Below the pieces are notes generated by a model. That model did not search any database. It saw nothing but the letters and a program-made list of their open reading frames with translations, and was not told where the DNA came from. Positions 15,701 to 24,007 of a stretch of DNA of 64,000 bases are shown here, in pieces. This stretch comes from JBBROS01 sp965213845 (GTDB lineage: Bacteria; Pseudomonadota; Alphaproteobacteria; Acetobacterales; Acetobacteraceae), in contig CBDCAI010000005.1 of assembly GCA_965213845.1 (NCBI GenBank), forward strand, positions 496,001 to 560,000, given 5' to 3'. The translations under genes were made by a program, and so were the position numbers. Every line of letters starts with the position of its first letter. Position 1 is the stretch's first letter.

Positions 15701-17367
15701 CTGGTTCCCTCGACGTAGCTCTGCAATCCCACCCCGGGGACGGTGTAGGCGTAGGTTCCCGGCAGCAGCGTCAGGCTTCCCAGCTGGACGACGCTGCTGC
15801 CGCTCAGCACCAGGTTGTCGTTCACATAGCTGCTGCCGTTGCTGCGCGTGCCGCCCAGCGTCAGCGCGCCGCTGATCGTCACTTGGCTGCCGGTAACGGC
15901 CATCGGGCCGTACAACAAGGTGGCGGAACCCGCCCGCAGGACCGTGCCGGACGCCAGGCTGAGCGCGCCCGACGCGGCGGCGGTGCCGACAAGCAGCGCG
16001 CCGGTCGCGAAGGTGCCGCTCAGCGTCGTGTTGCCCAACAGGGTCAGGCTCGCCGAGTTGCCGGGCCCGTTCACCACCTGGTAGGTGCTGCCCGTCGGGC
16101 CCGTGATGGTGACCAGGTCGTTGACGCCCGGGGCGATGCTGGCCGGGCTGGCGCCGGTCGTGACGTCCTTCCAGTTCTGGACGTTGAACCAGTCGCCGCC
16201 GGTGGTGGGCAGCCAGGTGTAAACGTCGGGCGTCGAGGTGCCGGGGCTGGGGGTGCCGCCGCTGCCGCCGCTGCCCTGCAGGTTGATATTGTAGGTGGAG
16301 CTGGAGCCGGCCTGCGGCGTGATAAGGAAGCTGAGGCCGGTGTAGTCGCCGATGAGGCTGAGGGTGCCCAGCACGGTGGTGCCGCTGCGCACCGTCAGCG
16401 TCCCGATGCCGCCGACGCCGATCTGGTAGCTGACGCCGTCGACCGCATTGCCGTAGGACTGGATGCCGATCAGGTCGCCGAGCGCGAAGCCGGTGATGGG
16501 ACCGGCCTCGGTCAGCACGTTCGTGTAGAAGGTGCCGTTATAGACGCTGCTGCTGCTGATCTGCAGCGTGCCGGCGGCGCCCACGAAGCCGACCGCGGTC
16601 GTGCTGACGCCGGAGGCGGACAAGGACAAGGTGGCGCCCGCGCCGATCTGCAGCTGGCCGGTGCCGGTCACGGGTGCGTTGAGGCTCAGCGCCCCGCCCT
16701 GCGCCAGGATGACGCCGTTGTCCACGATGCCGGAAGTGCTGCTGAGCGAGCCGGTCCCCGCGACGCTGAACCCGGCATCCACCGTGATCTTGCCGGCGGC
16801 CGCCCCGCCAAGCGTGCCGATCTCCATCGAGGACGCGCTGTCGGCCACGGAGACGGTGCTCGTTCCCTCGACGTAGCTCTGTGATCCCACCCCGACCGTG
16901 TAGGAGTAGACCGCCGGCGCCAGCGTCAGGTTGCCCGCCTGGACCGCCGCGCCGCCGCTGACCAGCAGGGCGTCGTTGACGTAGTAGGACCCATTGCTGC
17001 GCACACCGCCCAGCGTCAGGGCGCCGCTGACGGTCAGCTTCGTGCCGATTCCGGTGGCGGTCAGCGGCCCGTACAGCAGGGTCGCGGTGCTCGCCGTGAG
17101 CGTGGTACCCGACGCAAGGCTGAGCGCGCCTTGGCCGGCGGCGGTGCCGACGGCCAAGGCTCCCGTGACGAAGGCGCCGTTGAGCGTCGTGTTGCCCAGC
17201 AGCGTGAGGCTCGCCGAGTTGCCCGGGCCGTTCACCACCTGATACGTGCTGCCGGTCGGGCCCGTGATCGTCGCGTCGTCCGCGCTGGTCGCTGCCCCGT
17301 TGGGGGTCCACAGCCCCGCAGTGCTCCAATTGCCGCCGGTGGTCACGTTCCAGGTCTTTTGTGCCAT
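12781..17367 (-). CDS. Paralogue A: three tandem beta-strand repeats plus FG-GAP/VCBS module
   Basis: 1,528 residues from ATG 17367 (a TTG just upstream is less likely). No signal peptide. Residues 1-1145 are three tandem copies of a module of about 375 residues; each has a W-rich opening (WLPTTGG.W), an ITGPTGSTYQVVNGPGN stretch and a glycine-rich beta-strand series ending in GDYTGLSFL-like strands. Residues ~1147-1440 are the shared FG-GAP module with six calcium-type loops (DLNGDGKSD, GDFNGDGTSD, etc.), followed by the Ala/Pro-rich tail with the core FITTSSVAPDATLPTADDALA and an end in SVIRAA. It is probably an extracellular beta-rich adhesin-like protein exported without an N-terminal signal. 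It is the most downstream of five co-oriented paralogues. Confidence 0.85.
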   Translation of the reverse strand: MAQKTWNVTTGGNWSTAGLWTPNGAATSADDATITGPTGSTYQVVNGPGNSASLTLLGNTTLNGAFVTGALAVGTAAGQGALSLASGTTLTASTATLLYGPLTATGIGTKLTVSGALTLGGVRSNGSYYVNDALLVSGGAAVQAGNLTLAPAVYSYTVGVGSQSYVEGTSTVSVADSASSMEIGTLGGAAAGKITVDAGFSVAGTGSLSSTSGIVDNGVILAQGGALSLNAPVTGTGQLQIGAGATLSLSASGVSTTAVGFVGAAGTLQISSSSVYNGTFYTNVLTEAGPITGFALGDLIGIQSYGNAVDGVSYQIGVGGIGTLTVRSGTTVLGTLSLIGDYTGLSFLITPQAGSSSTYNINLQGSGGSGGTPSPGTSTPDVYTWLPTTGGDWFNVQNWKDVTTGASPASIAPGVNDLVTITGPTGSTYQVVNGPGNSASLTLLGNTTLSGTFATGALLVGTAAASGALSLASGTVLRAGSATLLYGPMAVTGSQVTISGALTLGGTRSNGSSYVNDNLVLSGSSVVQLGSLTLLPGTYAYTVPGVGLQSYVEGTSTVSLADSGSSLEIGTLGGAAAGKVTVDAGSSLVGNGSVGGYSGIVDNGTILAQGGTLSLNSAVTGSGQLQIGAGATLSVSTSGISTAAVNFAGTAGTLQVSASSVYNGTFYTNALTETGTITGFTTGDVIGVYSYSNAVTAVSYQAGTGGIGTLTVKSGAIILGSLALSGDYSALTFLVTPQANSTTAYNIILQPSTPGGTLSSGTTSRDTYSWLPTTGGNWSDATKWSDVSTSANPAAVAPGVNDAVTITGPTGNTYQVVNGPGNSASLTAVGNTTLNGAFATGALAVGTAASAGALSLAAGATLTASSATLLYGPLTITGPGTRLTVAGALNLGGARSNGSIYANDVLTVNGGAAVQVGSVSMQPGIYAYMVAGGGSQSYVEGTSTVSVADSSSSLEVGALGGAAAGKLTVDAGSGIAGNGTVNGNSGIVDNGTIMAQLGTLTLGAAVTGSGQLQIAAGATLALSASGVSTTPVSFVGAAGTLQVNVTNLYNPGTYAYTNALTEAGTITGFTFGDIINVSSYSNPVTTLTYQPGPGTLTVKSGKTVLGSLTLAGDYTGTTFLVTPQANSSTAYNITLQQGGPGNIAPVKANNDLNGDGKSDVVLQNSSGATVVYTMNGGLITAGTSIGVFGPGTQVVGTGDFNGDGTSDTLIEGPGGSLTLFLVSNTAYTAGYSLGSYGSAWNVAGTGDFNGDGKSDILLQNVNGSVVGFTMNGGSVTAGTSYGNFGTSKVVGIGDFNGDGTSDMLIQGTDGTLTEFAVKNNGFTAGYTIGTFAGFKVAGVGDYNGDGKSDILLQSTVDNSAVIFTMNGGTVTAGTSLGTLGNTKVVASGDYNGDGTSDIVTQASNGALTLFTVVNDAVTAGFTLGNPGLSWHLIDPTLPGALPAISQAAPPPGFITTSSVAPDATLPTADDALAAAAQSGAAPPDPATPMAATVTPGPATPQSAGVIPSDPAAAMPAFTTDPASVIRAA

Positions 17368-17728
17368 CAACTCACGTCCCGCTATCCTGGGCGAAGTCTG
17401 TCACGGGCGCTTGAACTTGGACAGATCGAAACGACCGATCTGCAGGGGCGATGACAAGCGGGCGTTACGTCGGGGATGCGCCGTCGGGCAGGGGAACCTG
17501 CATCGCGTGGGGCTCGGCGAGCGCCACGGCAGCGGCCACATCGATGGAGTAGACGCCGCTGGTGTCGGGCCGGAAGAATGCCGTGGGGCTGGCGGTTGTC
17601 CCGCCGGTGTAAACGGCGGAGCCATCGACGCTGACGCCTTCATCGAGGTTGCCGCGGTGCCAACCTCGAGCGAGGCGTCGCTGCTCAGCCCGGACAGCGA
17701 TGGCATTTCTGCCTGATCGCATCCCGCT
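17368..17728. other. 361-bp spacer between paralogues A and B; possible decayed coding sequence
   Basis: On the minus strand an open frame of 85 codons spans 17722-17465 (DEGVSVDGSAVYTGG...ASPTAFFRPDTSGVYSID). It has no recognisable family, no good ribosome-binding site and no hydrophobic segment. It may be a remnant of another beta-rich protein, or chance. The rest should hold the leader and promoter for A if A has its own; I cannot point to a convincing promoter. Confidence 0.35.
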
Positions 17729-20700
17729 TCAGGGGGTGCGACCGATGAGCGAGGGATCGGTCGCGGGGACCGCACCCATCTGCGACGGGTCGGTCAGCGT
17801 GAGTGCCGGGGAGGGTGCCGGCGCGGGGTCGGCCGCGGGGGAGGCGCCCATCGGTGCAGGCGCGGCACCGGCGGGGTCGGGCGGGGCTGCGGTGGCGCGG
17901 GACTGCACGGCGCTGGCCAGGGCGTCGTCGGCGGTCGGCATCGTTGCATCGGGGGCGACGCTGGATGTGGTGATGAAGGCGGGGGGCTGGGCGGCCTGGC
18001 TGAAGCTGGTGATGATGCCGGGCAGCATGGGGTCGACGGCATGCCACGAGGTGCCGGGGTTGCCGAGCGTGAAGCCGGCGGTGACGGCGTTGTTGCCCAT
18101 CAGGAACAAGGTGAGGGAGCCGTCGGCGGCCTGGGTGACGATGTCGGACGTTCCGTCGTTGTTGAAGTCGCCCGAGGCCACGACCTTGGTGTTGCCCAGC
18201 GTGCCGAGCGAGGTGCCGGAGATGATGCTGCCGCCGTTCATGTCGAAGATGACGGCCGCGTTGGTGGTGGTGTTCTGCAGCAGGATGTCGGCGCGGCCGT
18301 CGCCGTTGTAGTCGCCGACGCCGGCCACGCGGTATCCGGTGAAGGTTCCGATGCTGGTGCCGCTGACCAACGTGTTGTTGAGCACCTGGAATTCGGTCAG
18401 CGCGCCGTCGGTGCCCTGGATGAGCATGTCGGCGGTGCCGTCACCGTTGAAGTCGGCGACGCCTGCCACCTTGGAGGTGCCGAAGTTGCCGTAGGATGTG
18501 CCGGCGGTGACCGTGCCGCCGTTCATGGTGAAGCCGACGACCGAGCCGTTTACGTTCTGCAGCAGGATGTCGGCGCGGCCATCGCCGTTGAAGTCGCCGG
18601 TCCCGGCCACGTTCCAGCTGGAGCCGTAAGCGCCGAGGCTGAACCCAGCGGTGTAGCGGGTGTTGGTGACGGTGAAGACGGTCAGGGTGCCGCCCGGGCC
18701 CTCGACGAGGGAGTCGGCGGTGCCGTCGCCGTTGAAGTCGCCGGTTCCCACGACCTGGGTGCCGGGCCCGAAGACGCCGATTGAGGTGCCGGAGGTGATC
18801 TGGCCGCCGTTCATGGTGTAGACGACGGTGCTGCCGTTGCTGGCCTGCAGCACGACGTCGGACTTGCCGTCGCCGTTGAGATCGTTCGGCTTGGCGCCGA
18901 AGCTGGGCCCGACGGTGATCAGCGTGCCGCCGGCGTTGTCGGTGGCGGTGCGGGCGATGAAGCTGGCGGTGGCGCCGACGAGCTGCTGCGTGTAGGCGAC
19001 GCCGCCATTGGTGACCGTCAGCAGGCCCGTCGCGTTGATGGTGGCCGACGTCGTGGCGCCGTAGGCGACGGTGCGCAGGTCGATCGCGGCGCCGGCGAGC
19101 AGGGTAGTGCCGATGGCGGTGGCGCCGGCGAACAGGACCTCCGCGCCGCCGCTGCCGACGACCGCGCCGCTGGCGAGGCCGCCCGAGGACACGTACATCC
19201 CGGCGCCGCCGCCGACGACGGTGCCGATGGCGGTGCCCCCGGCGAAGATCGTCTGGGTGCCGCCGCCATAGACGGCGGTCGTGGTCTGCACGCCCCCGGC
19301 ATAGATGAACTGGGCGGCCGACGCGCTGATGGTGGCGGCGCTGCCGATGCCGCTGAGGTATTGCAGCGAGCCGCTGTTCAGCGTGGTGCCGATGGCCCGG
19401 CCGCCGGCGGCGACCGTTTCGACGGAGTTGCCCAGCAGGCTGTCGCCGATGCCGACCGCGCCCGACATGATGAGGTCGGCGCCGCCATAGACGATGGAGG
19501 ACGCGGACAGGACGGCACCCGAGGACACGAGGGCGGAGCCGAACAGGTTGATGACCGCGCCGACGGCGGTGGCCCCGCTGTTGATGACCAGCGTCCCGCC
19601 GCTGTTGACCAGGCCGCCGGACCCGGTGGCACCCGCAAGCAGGTACTCGTAGCCGCCGCTGCTGACGACCGTGCCGGACACGACGCCCCCGGCGGAGACG
19701 AGCTGCGCGCCGAAGACGGTGGTGGTGGAGACGATGGCCCCCGCGGAGACGAACTGGCTGCCCCCGGCTGCGATGAGGCCCGCGCTGGCCGTGGCGCCCG
19801 AGATCACGATCTCCCGGCCGCCGTTGCTGACGGTGGTACCGACGGCGCGTCCGCCGGACAGGATGTTCTCGGACCCGCCGCTCAGGATGGTGCCCCCGAC
19901 GTCGGAGCCGCCGGACTGCACCTGGACCGAGCCACTGCCGGAAACCATGGCTCCGACGGCGGCGCCCGCGGCCGACAGAACGAGGCTGCCACCCGCGCGG
20001 ATGACGGCGTTGGTCGCGACACCGCCCCCCGAAACGACCTCGAAGCCGCCGCTGCTCACGATGGATCCGGTCGTCATGCCGCCGGCGACCGTTTCGGTGC
20101 CGCTGGTGATGGTCGTCGAGGTGGTCTGGCCGCCGGCGTAGACGGTGTCGACGCCGTAGCTCACGTTGAGAAGGCTCGCGGAAGCGTTGGCGGAGATGAA
20201 TTCAGTGCCGCTCGTGCCCACAGACCCGGAGGTCTGCGTAGCCCCTCCCAACAAGTAGACGACTCCCGCGCCTTGGCTGAACCCGCCTACGGAGGTGTTG
20301 ATCGCGACCCCACCGGACGAGACATATTGACTGCCGCCGAAGATGCCTGTCCCCGACACCATGGCGCCAGCGGAGACGAACTGGGAAGCGGTGTTGCCGT
20401 ACAGGTAGATTGCAAGTGCCGAGCCACCGCCATTGACAGTCTGGACGCCGGTGATGTAGCCGCCAGTGTCGGATCCACCGGCGAGGATCGTCTGGCTGCC
20501 GCCGCTGCTGATCGTATCATTGAGCGTGGATCCCGCCACGAATTCCGTCCCACCGGACTTAATTCCGGCGGCGCTTCCGGTCCCGCCAGCGGAGATGAAC
20601 TCGGTCCCACCGCTGGAGACGGTATCGTATTTCGTCAGGCCGCCTGACGCGACGACGACGCTGACGCCGCTGCCGATGGCGGTGTAGATCGCCGTCCCGC

Positions 20701-20782
20701 CGAAGCCGACCTGCAGCGTGTCGCCGGCGTTGAGGGGAAAGCCGCTGCTCAGCTGGCCCGCGTTCACCGTGTAGATCGTCAT
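17729..20782 (-). CDS. Paralogue B: AIDA-type repeat protein with FG-GAP/VCBS module
   Basis: 1,017 residues. After a short start (MTIYTVNAGQLSSGFPLNAG) residues ~40-620 are a long run of AIDA-type repeats of about 18-20 residues (patterns such as SGGTEFISAGG, GGSQTILAGGS, SGGYEYLLAGATGSG), which in known adhesins form a right-handed beta-helix. Residues ~633-930 are the shared six-loop FG-GAP module; several loops carry RAD/TAD in place of KSD/TSD. The tail holds FITTSSVAPDATMPTADDALA and ends SLIGRTP. There is no classical signal peptide and no autotransporter beta-barrel, so a type V route is unlikely. Probable surface-exposed or released adhesin-like protein. Confidence 0.85.
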   Translation of the reverse strand: MTIYTVNAGQLSSGFPLNAGDTLQVGFGGTAIYTAIGSGVSVVVASGGLTKYDTVSSGGTEFISAGGTGSAAGIKSGGTEFVAGSTLNDTISSGGSQTILAGGSDTGGYITGVQTVNGGGSALAIYLYGNTASQFVSAGAMVSGTGIFGGSQYVSSGGVAINTSVGGFSQGAGVVYLLGGATQTSGSVGTSGTEFISANASASLLNVSYGVDTVYAGGQTTSTTITSGTETVAGGMTTGSIVSSGGFEVVSGGGVATNAVIRAGGSLVLSAAGAAVGAMVSGSGSVQVQSGGSDVGGTILSGGSENILSGGRAVGTTVSNGGREIVISGATASAGLIAAGGSQFVSAGAIVSTTTVFGAQLVSAGGVVSGTVVSSGGYEYLLAGATGSGGLVNSGGTLVINSGATAVGAVINLFGSALVSSGAVLSASSIVYGGADLIMSGAVGIGDSLLGNSVETVAAGGRAIGTTLNSGSLQYLSGIGSAATISASAAQFIYAGGVQTTTAVYGGGTQTIFAGGTAIGTVVGGGAGMYVSSGGLASGAVVGSGGAEVLFAGATAIGTTLLAGAAIDLRTVAYGATTSATINATGLLTVTNGGVAYTQQLVGATASFIARTATDNAGGTLITVGPSFGAKPNDLNGDGKSDVVLQASNGSTVVYTMNGGQITSGTSIGVFGPGTQVVGTGDFNGDGTADSLVEGPGGTLTVFTVTNTRYTAGFSLGAYGSSWNVAGTGDFNGDGRADILLQNVNGSVVGFTMNGGTVTAGTSYGNFGTSKVAGVADFNGDGTADMLIQGTDGALTEFQVLNNTLVSGTSIGTFTGYRVAGVGDYNGDGRADILLQNTTTNAAVIFDMNGGSIISGTSLGTLGNTKVVASGDFNNDGTSDIVTQAADGSLTLFLMGNNAVTAGFTLGNPGTSWHAVDPMLPGIITSFSQAAQPPAFITTSSVAPDATMPTADDALASAVQSRATAAPPDPAGAAPAPMGASPAADPAPAPSPALTLTDPSQMGAVPATDPSLIGRTP

Positions 20783-20919
20783 GCGTGTCGCCTGTTCTCG
20801 GAGGCGTACAGCTTAGGCGCTGGTCCTTTGACAGGTCAATAACGGTGCTATGTGTGTCAAGTAATACTTAACATTTCCAGGGTTGGGCCATTGGTCAACT
20901 CGCCTGTCCTTACGACTGC
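20783..20919 (-). promoter_or_regulatory. AT-rich leader/promoter region of paralogue B
   Basis: Directly upstream of the B start codon the sequence becomes markedly A/T-rich for this genome (around 20815-20885: TTGACAGGTCAATAACGG..., TCAAGTAATACTTAACATTT), the base composition expected of a promoter. CAGG about 11 bases before the ATG is a weak ribosome-binding site. This suggests B is transcribed from its own promoter rather than only by read-through from C. No specific regulator site is recognised. Confidence 0.4.
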
Positions 20920-20985
20920 GTGGTTTGCACATGCTGGACGGCGTGGATGACCGGGACGAGCCCTGGGACAAGCCCGGTCATGACG
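20920..20985. repeat. Palindromic intergenic repeat (REP-like)
   Basis: ATGACCGGG at 20947-20955 pairs perfectly with CCCGGTCAT at 20973-20981. Translated across the element, one strand gives ...DDRDEPWDKPGHDG and the other gives VMTGLVPGLVPVIHAV. This pair of peptide signatures marks a palindromic repeat seen dispersed in intergenic regions of many alphaproteobacterial genomes. It sits 18-52 bases beyond the stop of paralogue C and so could also act as its terminator. Confidence 0.6.
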
Positions 20986-20998
20986 GGGTACTTGGGTT

Positions 20999-23965
20999 TC
21001 AGGCTCCGTGGAGGATGGCGAAGGGGTCTGTCGGGGCGGCGGTCAAAGTGGGGTCCATGGTGGAGGGGAATGCGGATGCGGCCGGGGCCGGGTCCGGGGT
21101 GGCGGTTGCGGCGGGGGGAATGGCCGGGTCGGGCGGGGCGGCGGTGGCGTTGGACTGGATGGCGGCGGCCAGCGCGTCGTCGGCCGTGGACAGGGAGGTG
21201 TCGGGTGCGGCGGCGCTGGACGTCGTGATGAAGCCGGGGGGCGGGGCGGCGTGGCTGACGCCGGGGAGGACGCCGGGCAGCGTGGGGTCGATGAGGTGCC
21301 AGGAGAGGCCGGGGTTGCCCAGCGTGAAGCCGGCCGTGACGCCGTTGTTGGTCATGGTGAACAGCGTCAGCGCGCCGTTCGCGGCCTGCGTCACGATGTC
21401 GGACGTGCCGTCGCCGTTGTAGTCGCCGGACGCCACCACCTTCGTGTTCCCCAGCGTGCCGAGCGAGAACCCTGCGGTGACGGTGCCGCCGTTCATGTCG
21501 AAGATGGTGGCCGAGTTGTCGACCGTGCTCTGCAGCAGGATGTCGGACTTGCCGTCGCCGTTGTAGTCGCCGACGCCGGCCACGACCAGGTTGGCGAACT
21601 TGCCGATGGTGAAGCCTGCCGTGAACCCGTTGTTTTTGACAGTGAATTCGGTCAGCGTGCCGTCCGTGCCCTGGATGAGCATGTCGGACGTGCCGTCGCC
21701 GTTGAAGTCGCCGATGCCCACGACCTTCGACGTGCCGAAGCTGCCGTACGACGTGCCCGCCGTCACGCTGCCCCCGTTCATCGTGAAGCCCACCACGTCG
21801 CCTGCGGTGTCCTGCAGCAGGATGTCGGACTTGCCGTCGCCGTTGAAGTCGCCGGTGCCCGCCACGTTCCAGACGGAGCCATAGCTGCCGAGGGAGTAGC
21901 CGGCCGTGTAGGCGTTGTTGACGACGGTGAAGACGGTCAGGCTGCCGCCCGGCCCCTCGATCAGCGTGTCGCTGGTCCCGTCGCCGTTGAAGTCGCCGGT
22001 GCCGACGATCTGGGTGCCGGGCCCGAAGCTGCCGAGCGACGTGCCGCCGACGATGGAGCCGCCGTTCATGGTGTAGACGACGGTGCTGCCGTTGCTGTTC
22101 TGCAGCACGACGTCGGAGTCGCCGTCGCCGTTCAGGTCGTTGGTGGGGGGGGAGGTGGCGGTGATGACGGTGCCGCCATTGCCGTCGGAGGCGAGCTTCA
22201 CGTGAGTCGGGCCGGGGCTCGAGACGTTGAAGACGGCCGAGCCGGCGCGCAGCGTGTTGCCGGAGAAGGTGACGGCGGTCTGCCCGGCGAAGTCGATCGA
22301 GGCGCCATGGGCGAAGTTGGTGACGGTCGACGTGCCGCTCTCGCCGATGACCTTCAGGCTGGCGTCGGCGACGCCGAACTGGAAGGTGGTGCCGCCCGTG
22401 ATGTTGCCGACGATCACGGCCCCGGCGAGCGTGACCGTGCCGGCGCCGGTCAACGTGGTGCCGACGGTGCCGCCATAGGCGGTGAAGTTGCTGCCGGCCT
22501 CGACCGTCAGTGCCCCGACTGCGCCGGCGGTGCCGCCGATGTCGACGATGGCCGTGGGGTCGACGGTGATCGTGCCGCCGGCGAACAGGGCGAGGGACGT
22601 GGCGTTGAGGCGCGCCCCGTTCATGATCGAGACCGTCGCGGCGCCGCCGGCGTTCGATCCGGAACCGAGGCTGTTCCCGCCGATGACGGCCAGGCCGTTG
22701 GCCTGGAACAGGCTGCCCGCCCCATCGATGGTCAGGGTGCCCGAGCTGCCGGCCGAGCCGGCGATCGAGAGCGCAGCCTCGCTGTCCGCGTAGGCCGCGC
22801 CAGACGTCACCTTGCCGCCTGATGAGATGTTGAGCGTGCCCGATCCCAGGTTGCCGAGGGTCAGCCGGTCCCCGCCGGTGTCGAGCGTGGCGCCCGTGCC
22901 GGCGACGGTGCCCTTGCCGACCGATCCCGCGTTGTTGCCGAACGAGATCGACGAGGTGCCGAGGACGTGCGGCCCTGACGACCGCACGGTCCCGCCGCTC
23001 GACACCAGCAGCGTGCCGCTGCCGAACTGGCCGACCCGGAGCGCCTGCGACACCGTCCAGATCCCGCCGGTGGACACGGTCACGGCGCCGGCCGCGAACT
23101 GCTCGTTGCCGATGAAGCCGCTTTTCGCGTCGGTCAACGTGGCGCCGTTCGTGACGGCCAGCGTCGCCGTGGGGCCGAGGGCGGTCGGGGTGACGGTGCT
23201 GTTGTAGGCGCCGACGAAGGTGTTGCCGGCGCTGGTGTTGGTGGTGGAGACGCCAACGTCGGCATAGGTCGTGCCCGCCCCCGTGATCACCAGCGACCCG
23301 GCGATCCCGGCCAGCGAGCCGATGAAGGTATACAACGTCTGGACGTGGCTGTTGTTCTGGACCGTCAGCAGGGCCGTGCTGCCGGGCCCGCTGGTGCCGA
23401 TGCTGAAGAGCCCCGCGGTGCTGTTGACCTGGGAGTTGTCGATCAGGTCGTTGCTGCCCTTGACCGTGAGGCCGACCAGGCCGCCCGTCGTGATGCTGTT
23501 CGGGGCGCCGAGGAAGGTGACAGTGGACCCGCCGATGGCCTGGAACGTGCCGCCGGACATGACGCCCTCGTAGACGCCCTCGGCGGTCAGGCTGCCGCCG
23601 TTGACGGTCAGCTTGCCGCCATAAAGGTTGATCGCCTGGGTGACGTCGTTCTGGACGAGCGAGCCCTTCACCACCAGGGTGCCGTAGGCGTTGAAGGTGC
23701 CGGTCGTGATGGAGCCGCCGGCGGCCAGGATGAAGTTGGCGCCGTTGGAGTCGCTGCCGGCCTCCATGTCGAGGAACTGGACGCCGAGGTTGCCGGTCAG
23801 GGTCTGCGCGCCGGTCGCGCCGTTGTTGAGGAGCTGGGCCGCATCGGACGCGCCGGGGACGCCTTGTGCGCTGCCGGGCGTGCTGCCGTTCGTGAGGTAC
23901 CAGAGCGAGCCGTTCGAGAGGGAGCCGCCGGTATTGGAGTACCAGGTCCAGTATTTTTGAGCCAT
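20999..23965 (-). CDS. Paralogue C: beta-helix-like repeat protein with FG-GAP/VCBS module
   Basis: 988 residues. The N-terminus (MAQKYWTWYSNTGG) resembles that of paralogue A (MAQKTW). Residues ~30-600 are irregular glycine-rich beta-strand repeats of the autotransporter-passenger type (GGKLTVNGGSLTAEG, SGTLNISSGGKVTSG, GSGTLLVSSGGTV). Residues ~610-905 are the six-loop FG-GAP module; the first loop is DLNGDGDSD. The tail contains FITTSSAAAPDTSLSTADDALA and ends FAILHGA. AGGGAA is about 9 bases before the ATG. No N-terminal signal peptide. The GGSVTAGTSYG...GTSKVVGIGDFNGDG block is almost identical to A, D and E, pointing to recent duplication or gene conversion. Confidence 0.85.
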   Translation of the reverse strand: MAQKYWTWYSNTGGSLSNGSLWYLTNGSTPGSAQGVPGASDAAQLLNNGATGAQTLTGNLGVQFLDMEAGSDSNGANFILAAGGSITTGTFNAYGTLVVKGSLVQNDVTQAINLYGGKLTVNGGSLTAEGVYEGVMSGGTFQAIGGSTVTFLGAPNSITTGGLVGLTVKGSNDLIDNSQVNSTAGLFSIGTSGPGSTALLTVQNNSHVQTLYTFIGSLAGIAGSLVITGAGTTYADVGVSTTNTSAGNTFVGAYNSTVTPTALGPTATLAVTNGATLTDAKSGFIGNEQFAAGAVTVSTGGIWTVSQALRVGQFGSGTLLVSSGGTVRSSGPHVLGTSSISFGNNAGSVGKGTVAGTGATLDTGGDRLTLGNLGSGTLNISSGGKVTSGAAYADSEAALSIAGSAGSSGTLTIDGAGSLFQANGLAVIGGNSLGSGSNAGGAATVSIMNGARLNATSLALFAGGTITVDPTAIVDIGGTAGAVGALTVEAGSNFTAYGGTVGTTLTGAGTVTLAGAVIVGNITGGTTFQFGVADASLKVIGESGTSTVTNFAHGASIDFAGQTAVTFSGNTLRAGSAVFNVSSPGPTHVKLASDGNGGTVITATSPPTNDLNGDGDSDVVLQNSNGSTVVYTMNGGSIVGGTSLGSFGPGTQIVGTGDFNGDGTSDTLIEGPGGSLTVFTVVNNAYTAGYSLGSYGSVWNVAGTGDFNGDGKSDILLQDTAGDVVGFTMNGGSVTAGTSYGSFGTSKVVGIGDFNGDGTSDMLIQGTDGTLTEFTVKNNGFTAGFTIGKFANLVVAGVGDYNGDGKSDILLQSTVDNSATIFDMNGGTVTAGFSLGTLGNTKVVASGDYNGDGTSDIVTQAANGALTLFTMTNNGVTAGFTLGNPGLSWHLIDPTLPGVLPGVSHAAPPPGFITTSSAAAPDTSLSTADDALAAAIQSNATAAPPDPAIPPAATATPDPAPAASAFPSTMDPTLTAAPTDPFAILHGA

Positions 23966-24007
23966 GGTCGAGCGTTCCCTGTTCTGCGTCGGTCGTGGTG
24001 GGGGTGG

